From the NCBI GenBank assembly GCA_032622095.1, contig CP136069.1:49276760-49340759 (forward strand): 64,000 nucleotides of DNA, given 5' to 3'. The notes beneath the pieces were generated by a model. The model had not been told where the DNA came from. It was given only the letters and a program-made list of their open reading frames with translations, and searched no databases. Shown here piece by piece: positions 1 through 10,369 of the stretch; position 1 is the first letter of the stretch, and every line of letters starts with the position of its first letter. The translations under genes were made by a program, and so were the position numbers. This stretch comes from Siphonodentalium dalli (taxonomy: Eukaryota; Mollusca; Scaphopoda; Gadilida; Siphonodentaliidae).

Positions 1-771
1 AGTACCTACTCTGGCCTACCCCGATAGGAACAGGAAAATGATCTTATATTGCGATGCATCAATGCATTCAGTGGGGGGGGGTCATTAGTCCAGCCATACC
101 CAGAAAACAAACTAGAAACTGATAACAAAACCCCGGAATTTCCAATTTGCTTTGTTAGCAAAAAGTTGAATCACTCTCAACGAAATTACAGTACAACAGA
201 GCGCGAAGCACTCGCTATATAAGTATGTCAAAATAAACTCAATTTCTATCTAGAGGGATCGGACGTAGAAATACGAACAGATCATTTACCCCTAGTTTTT
301 ATGTTTCAAAATACTCAGATGGCTAATAAACGTATTCAAAAATGGTTTATTGAAATTTCCGCATACAATCCAAAAAGTACTTATATACAAGGGTCTGAGA
401 ATATCGCCGCTGACTTTTGTTCTCGAGTGGACCCGACAAACCATCAGAGTATGTCAGAGTGTTCAATGGAAAGCGAAGAGAAAACGCCATATGACATGAC
501 GATCAACGACGGATCACTAAACATATTAGATTCACAGAAAATTAAAAATTATGTCAAGACAATAGGTAAACAAAAAGCGCATACGTTGCCCGACACTATA
601 CTAATTTCCGAAAATGAACAATTAAATGTACCCACCAATATCGAAGAAATGCAGAAAGAGGACCATATTATTTCAGAGATAATTCGCATATTAAAATCCG
701 ATAAACCACCCGAAAAGATAACAAAGCAATATATTGAAAGACGGAATTCTATACTATATGTCGGTCTTTAA
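1..771 (+). pseudogene. Ty3/Gypsy pol: RNase H end and linker to integrase, copy 1 (partial, frameshifted)
   Basis: This is the end of a Ty3/Gypsy reverse transcriptase-RNase H, cut by the window edge. Visible RNase H landmarks are YCDAS (first catalytic Asp, about 50-61), the FPICFVSKKLNHSQ strand (about 139-180), YSTTEREALA (Glu region, about 187-216) and IRTDHLPL (about 271-297). A G-run at 72-81 separates two frames, so slippage has broken the ORF there. An in-frame TAA lies at 220-222. From 301 the frame stays open through IQKWFIEISAYNP and IAADFCSRVDP, the usual end of the RNase H module, and stops at 769-771. It overlaps the integrase frame by about 37 bp, which marks another frameshift. 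Only bases from 319 onward belong to the tandem unit; 1-318 is unique left flank. Confidence 0.85.
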
Positions 772-1729
772 TGAGCAAGCAACGGAACGCATTTATGTCC
801 CAGAAAAGCTGACTAAGCAGATAATTTCTGAATATCATATCATCGGTCATTATGGCTCCCAACGAATGTACCATACCATACGTTTGCGATATTATTGGCC
901 ACGAATGTTCCCAATGATAGTCAGTTTCACTAACAATTGCCACATTTGTAAACAAAGAAATCAAAACACTGCCCGAATTCCGAATCAAATGACGGATATA
1001 CCGAGCCGACCAGGGGAAATGATCGCAATAGATTTAATGGGAAAATTTAACCCACCCACAGCCAGCGGAAATTCCTACATTCTTACTGTCATAGATTTAT
1101 TCAGTTTACACAAAATGGCCTATGCGCTCCCCACAAAGCACGCGGAAGTGGTCGCTGAAAGACTTATGACCCAGTATTTCACCATATTTGGTTACCCCGC
1201 TTGTTTGGTGTCAGATAACGGAAGTGACGTATGCAGTGAAGTCTTCAAAATAATATCTAACTACTATGTGATCTAGCACCGCAAGACTTCGTTTTATGCA
1301 CCATTCAGTAATGGGTCAAGTGAAAGATCTCATCGCGACTACAACGGGATATTAGCCAAATTAATTGAAGGAAATCCAACATCATGGGACCTATTTCTCA
1401 ATTTTGCATCAGAAGCCATGAATGTTCATGTCTCAGCAACGACTCAATTTTCTCCATATTTTTTAACTTTCTGCAGACCGCCCCAAATCAATATTGACAA
1501 GATACTGACACCGCGACAAAAATACACAGGTGAATGCCTCATCCAACAGTTACTAGAGAAGCAGCACTTCGCATTTCAATTAGTTAAACAAAATATGAAA
1601 CAAGCAAAGACGAAACGAAACGAAAACAGTAAAGGCAAAATACCGGAATTTCCCATAGGTTCCCAGGTCTATGTTAAGAATAACAAACAAACCCATAAAC
1701 TAGGTATGAAATATGACCCATTTTGGTGA
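734..1729 (+). pseudogene. Ty3/Gypsy integrase, copy 1 (internal stop)
   Basis: Retroviral-type DDE integrase of a Ty3/Gypsy element, which would join element cDNA to host DNA. An H2C2 zinc finger (His35, His39, Cys69, Cys72, counting from 734) precedes the catalytic core: Asp100 in AIDLMG, Asp161 in VSDNGSD and Glu197 in SNGSSERSH, a D,D(35)E spacing. The C-terminal part holds GSQVYVKNNKQ. In this copy codon 181 (CAG in the other two) is TAG at 1274-1276, so the frame breaks before the catalytic Glu. The frame opens with TTG at 734, which is not a real start: it is the point where a frameshift separates it from the upstream linker. A second break, TGA at 1727-1729 after KYDPFW, is shared by all copies. 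No expression is expected. Confidence 0.9.
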
Positions 1730-2358
1730 TAATTAAACAAACAGGACTAGTTTCATATGTAATTCGCAATCAAATCACAGGCAGTTTATCTAAAAGTCAT
1801 GCCAAACATTTAAAATTAGCGACAACTAAATGGCATACACCACAATTACAGGAGAACCAGAAAGTTCGAAAAAGCAGATTTGTATTCCCACACAATTCAT
1901 CAACACAAAGCTCAGATGCTGACATATCGAGTAATAGTAACAATTCGGACACCGAAAATGAGAACCATGAGACAGCCCCTTTAACACAGTTAATACGACA
2001 AAACCGCGTCATCTGGGACGGATCGGATTCAAATGAACCAGTTCCCCTACCAGAGATGGCACATAAATTAATAGCATCAAAACACGAACATGAAAAATAA
2101 TCATTTTCATCAACCGAACCATACAACCCTTATGATATGCTAACTCAAAACGATGAAGCAAAAATGTTCAATGCAAGTTCATCAACAGAGCCATACAATC
2201 CGTATGACATGTCAACCCAACAATTAGTACAACAAAACAAGCGTAAAACCAAGTCCAGTTGCGATACATATAACATGTCAACCGAAAATTATGATCCTTT
2301 CGATATAACCACTCAAACTGACAGAAATAGCACAGATGAACAGAGCATGTCGATATAG
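1723..2358 (+). pseudogene. Gypsy pol C-terminal tail with STEPYNPYDM repeats, copy 1
   Basis: This continues the integrase in another frame: IIKQTGLVSYVI and SHAKHLKL match the end of the SH3-like GPY/F part of Gypsy integrases. A polar tail follows, rich in Ser, Asn and Glu (TQSSDADISSNSNNSD). One in-frame TAA at 2098-2100 interrupts it, but the same frame stays open on the other side to 2358. That last part has an imperfect amino-acid repeat: STEPYNPYDM about 2113-2142 and again about 2188-2214, with STENYDPFDI near 2278-2307. The function of the tail is unknown; some Gypsy elements carry chromodomains or targeting tails here, but no chromodomain is recognisable. Confidence 0.7.
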
Positions 2359-4779
2359 GAAAATCAAATATTTAAACAACCTATCATAATTAGATAACAT
2401 ACATAATCATAAAGGTAACTAACCTCATAACTCAATTCTATATCCAAGAGCACGAAACGAAAACAGTTCACACATGTATAAACTTTAACCGAATAAAACT
2501 CAACAACTTAACTCCAGGGTACAAACTGACAACGTAAAATTTAACCATTTCTAACAAAGACAACGAATCTATACCGCGCGAAATGCGACGAATATTATTG
2601 GACAATTTCAAACTATCATAAATAAATAGCACCCTGTTGTAAAAAGACAATACAAAGCAAGAATTGTGCTCGCGCAAAACTGCCAGACTATACCGGTATG
2701 TAACACGATATGGCAATCACACATGCACAAGTAGGTGACAAGCATAGATTTCTTTTCACCAACCCGCCCAGATGCACAAATTCGAGGCTTAATTAATCAA
2801 AGAAACCGCTCTAAACTATACAAAGGGGGTTGGCCAATAATGCAGAAAATTAACGCTATGTACCCGTATATATCACGCACATGGCCCCCCTCACAGCAAG
2901 CACCATTGCATCTCCAGGAAGTTATCACCTGGCGACAAACACGCTTTATTCTCGCCACAATCAACAATTCGGGAGACGCGAATAACGTCGGCCTCTTCAA
3001 ATTGCAGTCGAATCGCACACAATAAGTTAAATGCTAAATCAAACATAAAGCATTTCCAGTCATACAAGTTTAGATGCCAAGTTCATAATTTGTCAGACCG
3101 TTTGCATCATTAGCACTCAGCGAGTATACCATGTGTCACGAAGGACACACATACTAATTAAATTATTCACGCCCCATCTTCGAAATAATTATCAGACACA
3201 CCGAATAGGCAATTACGTCATAATGAACCGTGTTAATTATCACAACGATAAACTCATAATTTTATATGATACACTTAATCCTATGTAGTTACCATCCCCG
3301 TGTTCAATCCAATGCAAAAGCGACGATTCATGCGCAAAATCATCGCTAGTCTGGCCGGGTAAAAAAGTCTGATCAACCTTGATTACACGTAGATCAAATG
3401 AACTAGTATAGAGGCCAGGAAACACATCTGAACATATACGCGTAACTACTCTTCATATAAACATATCATTATTCAGTATATTCCCCGATATAGCTTACCG
3501 GTTCAAGTTATCCAAATAATCACAATTATATACCGCCTTGTAAAATATCTTAATCTCAAGTGTCAAAATCGCCCCACGCTACATCGACAAATACAATTGT
3601 CACATGGCGGGGTATGACAATAACATAGGCTGAAATGATGGCCTACTAGTACATTAAGGGACAAGCGGATATATCTCAGTATATAACTTTAATTGTGATG
3701 TAGCAATGACAAGCATCAATGATAACCGAATCAATCTATATTTTAACCCTACGCCCGCGATGTATACCTTCAAACCCAAGTACCCAGTTGATATCGTACT
3801 CCATTATAAATCATACGACACATTATGTGAAAAACATATTTATTTCTATCTCAACCACAAATCAATATCACATGAATGCAAATGGCAGCCCATGTTTGAA
3901 GCAATCGCACGAATCCCAATATTTTTATACACAAAGTATGACTACCAACAGAGCCTACATCCCTCCCTTAATTTTTAAACCAATTCAGTCCCACCCGAAT
4001 CATTTCAATGATGTAACAGTTCTCCCGATTTTGTTATTATCATGATAATTTTAATCATTATTATCCAACTCCATTTCCAATTCATTACAATCGAATGCCT
4101 CCAAAAATACAAGCTTTGCAAACGCACATCTTATCGCAATAATGAAACAGTTTGTCCACAAGCCAGACAACTACAAAACGCTCGACGTCACGACGTCAAA
4201 AGAGAACAAAAGACCTTACCAAGACGATGTATCTCCAGCAGCAATCCAAATGGAACGACTAAAGTCACATCACCCAAACCTCGTGACACAGGAGCCGGAA
4301 GTGAACATTAGCGCTCGCCAAATCAATCGAGCACATCCATGAACTTTTGAACGAAGTATCGTTCACCCACTTATTGTTCAACATAATTATGATTGCATTA
4401 CATATATTCCAATGTCATTTATATTGATACCTTTTATATTATCACACTCATGTTACCTCATCATGCCAACTCTCTTCATAATGCAAATGGCTTCAACATG
4501 TACATAGATATACATATTCAATTTATACATTTTTTGCTGACGACCACACGTCGTAACTTATATGCAGAAGCAACCCTTGAATCAACCCAACTCATTGTCC
4601 TAGCATTCCGAAGTACCCAACCCCTAGATTTTAACACCAGTAGTCAAAATCTGAAAATAAAGGGGACCCTATGTAGAGTAATGACCCCTATCCCTTATCT
4701 TATTCAAGGGACGTGATGGTACATACTAAATACATCTAGCTTAACCTGTGGGGGGGGGAAGACAAGAATATAATTGAAC
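2359..4779 (+). other. Gypsy 3' non-coding region, copy 1
   Basis: About 2.4 kb lies between pol and the candidate LTR. It holds only short frames (3706-3978, 4042-4311, 4393-4716) with no recognisable domain. The 4042 frame starts with a very hydrophobic stretch and then has several Cys, so a decayed envelope or third ORF is conceivable, but no env motif can be seen. A G-run with an A/G-rich continuation at 4749-4767 resembles a polypurine tract. Confidence 0.35.
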
Positions 4780-5187
4780 TGTAGTGACCCCAACCAAGTT
4801 ACCAAGGTCATACTTAGAGAGGCCACGACCTATGAACCATGCGAACATTTACACAAAGAGAAAGTCTTATGTAACAACTTCAGTTCACCCATCGGTCAGG
4901 ACAGACAAAGGATGATACTAATGACCGCTATAAGTCATTATAGCGTATATATAAACCAAACATTAATCTATTCGTAAATTAGTTTCGGCTCATCCGACAA
5001 TTGGCAGATGCCAACATGGGATCTCTAATTAATAAGTGACGCCTTCGTTCGTTCTATGACATCTAAGATGATTCACCATTATGTATCATTTACCATCACT
5101 GGCTGCTTACCACATGATGTCAGAGATGAATAAAAGTTACACAGAGAACAGTCTTATTCCTTCACATGTCCCTCTAATAAGTTTACA
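4780..5187 (+). repeat. Candidate 3' LTR of the Gypsy element, copy 1
   Basis: The segment starts TGTAGTGACCCC just after a purine-rich tract (4749-4767). It contains a TATA box, TATATATAAA, at 4946-4955 and a polyadenylation signal AATAAA at 5129-5134, about 180 bp apart, as in a U3-R-U5 layout. A terminal CA could be at 5166 or 5187. The next interspersed element begins immediately after. No 5' LTR is in the window, so identity to a partner LTR cannot be tested. A 12-bp gap between the purine tract and TG is unusual. Confidence 0.45.
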
Positions 5188-5189
5188 TA

Positions 5190-5725
5190 TATGGAACTAG
5201 CAGGTGACCCGACTGCGTCCGGGCTTTGACCTTGAATTGATTAATTTGAAGGTCAAGGTCAGGTCGGCGTTCACAATTTGACTGGTCCATGAGAGTTCCC
5301 GGACAAAAGTGGCCTAGGTAGCAAGTTTGGACTCCATCGGTAGAGCCGTTTTCGAGTCTATAACGGACACACACATACATATATATAATTTGTGGGTACC
5401 CGTTTCAAGGTGAAGGTCACCTCGGGCGGAAAAACTGACCCGATGAAAATCTACCCCATTCCTAGGAACCACAGACATAAGGATCACACAACACTGCGGA
5501 TACGAACGCTCTTTAACTATCACGCGATTAACCCCCACAATTCCAAGACGGCGGCAGTGGGAATGGAGAATTAGTGCTCGGAGCTTCTCAAAAGCAATGC
5601 GACGACACTTCATCTGGTTTTTTTACTCTTAGATAGGAAGTTTGGTCGAAATCCGTCCTGCAGTTTTCCCGGCCATAGCTAACACACAGACAAACAGACA
5701 GAAGTCCCAAAATATATATTAGATA
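5190..5725. repeat. Interspersed AGGTCA-rich element, copy 1
   Basis: It begins with ACTAGCAGGTGACCCGACTG and ends with a CAGACAAACAGACAGA run followed by AAAATATATATTAGATA. The same start and end signatures bound the elements at 28905, 45109 and 45611. Inside are pairs of TGACCTTGAA and its complement, including AGGTCAAGGTCA at 5250-5261. The layout (GACCCGACTTCGTCCGGGC start, ACACAGACAGA near the end) resembles non-autonomous repeats widespread in invertebrates; the class is unresolved. Confidence 0.6.
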
Positions 5726-5823
5726 AGAATAATTCCTGAACAAAACTGTAGAACATCTGGATCTATAAAAGAAGTCGTGTTTCCTAGACTGAATGAAACG
5801 AGTTGCTCCTCTTGACAGTGAAC

Positions 5824-7630
5824 TTATAAACGATTGCTGATAGATTCCCAGTGCCTATCACGAAGGAACACAGAAATTGGTGACTGGCATATGAATATGG
5901 CATGCAGGAGTTCATTATGATAAATGACGCCGCATATCTGGCACACTAGATTATTACAGTACGTTGTTTTGTTTACTAGCCGAGCGAGATGTCTGAGTTC
6001 ACGTTCGCGGTAGCGATTTGATGGAAGAATTTGCCATATCATCAACGGTGCTCTTGGGTTCGGATGAATTAAGTAAAAACAAGTTAGATCACTGTCCCGA
6101 GACACAGAAGTATGACATTCTTTGATGTAACAATCACAAACACGCGCTTTGACAATTGATTTACATTGTGTTTTGCTAGGGAATTCACCTGCGTCTAGGA
6201 AATCCAGGAGATACTGCATCAACCCATACTTGTTGAGAATCGGAACATTGTCTGCAGTGAATCCAGTGGCGCTGCGCCCGAAGAGAATGGGCTGAAACGT
6301 CTTAGATATAGATGTTTTGAGGAATTTGGTGGTTCGGAGGCTGTAGAACTAGGTTTCCGAGAAAGCATAACTTCTTTATCACGATTTTTATCTCCATAGG
6401 CACTAGACCAAGCAATCCCGTAGCAACATGTGTTCTTGTGCGCGTCGGGATTGACTGAGTATGATTGGCACAAGTTCTGAATTATCTTTCCAATATACTT
6501 AGGACAGATGCTCCGCGAATTGATAACAGATCGCAACCGTACAACGACCTTGGCAAAACAACTGATAGAAGTTTCGACATTGTAGTAGGAGTGCATGAGT
6601 TGGTCATGCGTCGCCCGACTAGAGAGAAATGTGTTTTCCTCATCGTATCTGCTATAGCGTTAGCACAGAGTAATGTCACAGTGGAATTCTCCTTGAATGA
6701 TACCAAGGTGGACACACTCTTCGGATTCTGAGATTGTCTCATTACCGAGAGTCCACGAACGGTTGGCTATATACAGTGTGCTGCTGAGGGGATTCTATGA
6801 AAACAACTACTTGACTCTTTATGCTGGAGAAGTTGAAATGCCATCTGGTGCTGTATTCATGACACATTGTCAGCATACTATCGAGTCCTGTTTTAGTCAT
6901 GGAAATTATTGCGATATCGTTGGCAGTGGTCGGACAAGAACATTGTACATTGGAGATATTTGCACCATGCACAAGGTGGGTAAGCTGGAGTAGAAGATCG
7001 TTGATGTACACCAAGTAGAAGAAAGGAGACGTAATGACCCCCTGGCGAGTTCCTTGCTAGATTGCAAGAGAGTCAGACATATAACCATTTGTGATCACTC
7101 TACTAGTACAGTCTTGGTGCATGTTGAGTATTAGGCGCACAATTTTGTAACGGAAGCCAGTGTCGTGTAGCTTGACTAGCAGTCCAGAATGTCAAACTTT
7201 ATCAAAAGCTTTCTGGCTATCCAGAAAACAGACGTATGCTCGTGATCCCATGTCGGTTGCATAGCTTATCGTTTCTTGTAGAACAAAGGAAGTCATAGAG
7301 CAACTGATGCCAGCTTGGAAGCCATTGTGTGGAGGACTTGGAAACCTGGAGATAATCGAGCTTTTGATGAATCTTTTGTGGAGTACACTTTCGAAAATCT
7401 TATAGATAACGGGTAAAAGAGTTATAGCACGGTAGCTATCTGAATTCTGTTCGGGTTTTGGTGCACCTTTGTACAATGGGATGATAAGCCCCAGTCAATA
7501 TAATATAGTTAAAGAATACTGCCAAGATATGAATCACAGTAGGCGGTGCGTGTATTAGATGTTCGTTGACAACTCCGTCCACGCCTCATGTTTTAAATCA
7601 TCAAAACCCAGCTCTGACAAGAGAGCAAAA
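5824..7630 (-). pseudogene. 5'-truncated LINE: reverse transcriptase and C-terminal domain, copy 1
   Basis: Non-LTR retrotransposon reading right to left through several frames. The RT starts near 7600 (GVDGVVNEHLIHA), changes frame near 7490, then runs through PLYKGAPKPEQNSDSYRAIT and FLDSQKAFDKV (7476-7192). INDLL and TTANDIAIIS follow (7014-6742). The catalytic YADD motif reads TAND here, losing its first Asp. VLPRSLYGCDLL lies in the 6742-6482 frame, and the C-terminal part in 6222-5824 contains a C-x2-C...H...C knuckle (CQICGVIYHNELLHAIFICQ). At least four frameshifts separate these pieces. No EEP endonuclease or ORF1 is present, so the insertion is 5'-truncated. All three copies share the defects. 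Confidence 0.85.
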
Positions 7631-7690
7631 ATGTACCATGCCATCATCCACGACCGATAACTATCGTCTCGTTTGTCGTTGTTGGTGCTG

Positions 7691-7735
7691 CGGTTGTTGT
7701 TGTTGTTGCTGTTGTTGTTGTTGTTGTTGTTGATG
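7691..7735. repeat. TTG microsatellite, copy 1
   Basis: A run of TTG interrupted once by CTG. It is a little longer than in copies 2 and 3, so it has changed length since the triplication. Confidence 0.9.
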
Positions 7736-7876
7736 TTGCTTTTGATGGAAAAGCTACCGGAAACAGTAACAACGCATGGATTATATTTTCAATTTATGGC
7801 TGAAGATAAGGAACCACGGTCAGATATAACACCACAGCACATCCATTGATACATCTATGATACTACACTGATAATC

Positions 7877-8050
7877 TCGTTGATTTTACTCAACAAGTTC
7901 TCAACCGTAGTACAGTAATGTCGCCAATCAATGTGGCTAAAATGTTGAGTAAACTATTTCTACTCAACGAGTTGAGTAAATTTTTTACTCAAAACTGAAC
8001 TTAAAGTGAAATCGCTCAACAACCGATTGATTTTGCTCAACAGATAACTG
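7877..8050. repeat. ACTCAAC/GTTGAGT inverted-repeat block, copy 1
   Basis: Repeated ACTCAAC and GTTGAGT words form short hairpins, for example TACTCAACGAGTTGAGTA near 7960. A related block sits at 24738-24910. Confidence 0.6.
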
Positions 8051-8068
8051 AAAATGTTGCTTGCTTAG

Positions 8069-8333
8069 TTAAAGGTACACAATCCGATTAAGCACCCTTA
8101 AATTACAATTTCTTTGGCTTCTGGGGTAAAAATTTGATTTGATTCGAGTCGAGGAACCCACCCTTCAAAGCTCCGAGTGATCAGATATCGATTTTTTTTA
8201 ATTTGTTAATTTTTAGAGATGTGGTCCACTTCCACGTGCTCAAACGGACAAATTACGGACAAATTGCGGATGTAAGATGGATAACTCTAAAATCAAGTGG
8301 TTACTATTAACAATAATAACTAGTAATTTATGG
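8069..8333. mobile_element. MITE truncated in its right terminal repeat, copy 1
   Basis: The left end is TTAAAGGTACACAATCCG. The interior matches the complete element in copy 3 (24064-24355). The right terminal inverted repeat is cut at ATGG, exactly at the tandem-unit junction, and Gypsy sequence follows. Confidence 0.8.
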
Positions 8334-8782
8334 CTAATAAACGTATTCAAAAATGGTTTATTGAAATTTCCGCATACAATCCAAAAAGTACTTATATACA
8401 AGGGTCTGAGAATATCGCCGCTGACTTTTGTTCTCGAGTGGACCCGACAAACCATCAGAGTATGTCAGAGTGTTCAATGGAAAGCGAAGAGAAAACGCCA
8501 TATGACATGACGATCAACGACGGATCACTAAACATATTAGATTCACAGAAAATTAAAAATTATGTCAAGACAATAGGTAAACAAAAAGCGCATACGTTGC
8601 CCGACACTATACTAATTTCCGAAAATGAACAATTAAATGTACCCACCAATATCGAAGAAATGCAGAAAGAGGACCATATTATTTCAGAGATAATTCGCAT
8701 ATTAAAATCCGATAAACCACCCGAAAAGATAACAAAGCAATATATTGAAAGACGGAATTCTATACTATATGTCGGTCTTTAA
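8330..8782 (+). pseudogene. Gypsy RNase H-integrase linker, copy 2
   Basis: Identical in layout to 319-771 but without the upstream RNase H. It begins at the chimeric junction where MITE sequence (AATTTATGG) runs into ATGGCTAATAAACG. The ATG that now starts the frame is created by the junction microhomology and is also the internal Met of the original protein. IQKWFIEISAYNP and IAADFCSRVDP are intact; the frame ends at 8780-8782 because of the shared frameshift. Confidence 0.85.
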
Positions 8783-9740
8783 TGAGCAAGCAACGGAACG
8801 CATTTTGGTCCCAGAAAAGCTGACTAAGCAGATAATTTCTGAATATCATATCATCGGTCATTATGGCTCCCAACGAATGTACCATACCATACGTTTGCGA
8901 TATTATTGGCCACGAATGTTCCCAATGATAGTCAGTTTCACTAACAATTGCCACATTTGTAAACAAAGAAATCAAAACACTGCCCGAATTCCGAATCAAA
9001 TGACGGATATACCGAGCCGACCAGGGGAAATGATCGCAATAGATTTAATGGGAAAATTTAACCCACCCACAGCCAGCGGAAATTCCTACATTCTTACTGT
9101 CATAGATTTATTCAGTTTACACAAAATGGCCTATGCGCTCCCCACAAAGCACGCGGAAGTGGTCGCTGAAAGACTTATGACCCAGTATTTCACCATATTT
9201 GGTTACCCCGCTTGTTTGGTGTCAGATAACGGAAGTGACGTATGCAGTGAAGTCTTCAAAATAATATCTAACTACTATGTGATCCAGCACCGCAAGACTT
9301 CGTTTTATGCACCATTCAGTAATGGGTCAAGTGAAAGATCTCATCGCGACTACAACGGGATATTAGCCAAATTAATTGAAGGAAATCCAACATCATGGGA
9401 CCTATTTCTCAATTTTGCATCAGAAGCCATGAATGTTCATGTCTCAGCAACGACTCAATTTTCTCCATATTTTTTAACTTTCTGCAGACCGCCCCAAATC
9501 AATATTGACAAGATACTGACACCGCGACAAAAATACACAGGTGAATGCCTCATCCAACAGTTACTAGAGAAGCAGCACTTCGCATTTCAATTAGTTAAAC
9601 AAAATATGAAACAAGCAAAGACGAAACGAAACGAAAACAGTAAAGGCAAAATACCGGAATTTCCCATAGGTTCCCAGGTCTATGTTAAGAATAACAAACA
9701 AACCCATAAACTAGGTATGAAATATGACCCATTTTGGTGA
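8745..9740 (+). pseudogene. Ty3/Gypsy integrase, copy 2 (331-codon open frame)
   Basis: The frame is open through all integrase landmarks: H2C2 finger, Asp100, Asp161 and Glu197 (D,D(35)E). Codon 181 is CAG (Gln), unlike the TAG in copy 1. Codon 21 is TTG (Leu), where copies 1 and 3 have TAT (Tyr), a private change next to the start of the domain. The frame has no real start codon (TTG after a frameshift) and stops at TGA after KYDPFW, so it is a dead fragment despite the intact core. Nothing visible would make it transcribed, apart from the upstream MITE junction. Confidence 0.9.
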
Positions 9741-10369
9741 TAATTAAACAAACAGGACTAGTTTCATATGTAATTCGCAATCAAATCACAGGCAGTTTAT
9801 CTAAAAGTCATGCCAAACATTTAAAATTAGCGACAACTAAATGGCATACACCACAATTACAGGAGAACCAGAAAGTTCGAAAAAGCAGATTTGTATTCCC
9901 ACACAATTCATCAACACAAAGCTCAGATGCTGACATATCGAGTAATAGTAACAATTCGGACACCGAAAATGAGAACCATGAGACAGCCCCTTTAACACAG
10001 TTAATACGACAAAACCGCGTCATCTGGGACGGATCGGATTCAAATGAACCAGTTCCCCTACCAGAGATGGCACATAAATTAATAGCATCAAAACACGAAC
10101 ATGAAAAATAATCATTTTCATCAACCGAACCATACAACCCTTATGATATGCTAACTCAAAACGATGAAGCAAAAATGTTCAATGCAAGTTCATCAACAGA
10201 GCCATACAATCCGTATGACATGTCAACCCAACAATTAGTACAACAAAACAAGCGTAAAACCAAGTCCAGTTGCGATACATATAACATGTCAACCGAAAAT
10301 TATGATCCTTTCGATATAACCACTCAAACTGACAGAAATAGCACAGATGAACAGAGCATGTCGATATAG
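9734..10369 (+). pseudogene. Gypsy pol C-terminal tail with STEPYNPYDM repeats, copy 2
   Basis: Same frame and same internal TAA (10109-10111) as copy 1. It contains SYVIRNQITGSLSKSHAKHL, the Ser/Asn-rich tail and the STEPYNPYDM repeats, ending at 10367-10369. Confidence 0.7.

Noticed and set aside
734-736. TTG as a start codon for the integrase
   Set aside because: It only marks the edge of an open frame after a frameshift; the protein would be part of a polyprotein.
3706-4311. Short frames in the Gypsy 3' region as possible env or accessory genes
   Set aside because: Overlapping frames, no motif, no conservation of frame against homopolymer changes elsewhere in the same region; kept only as a low-confidence note.
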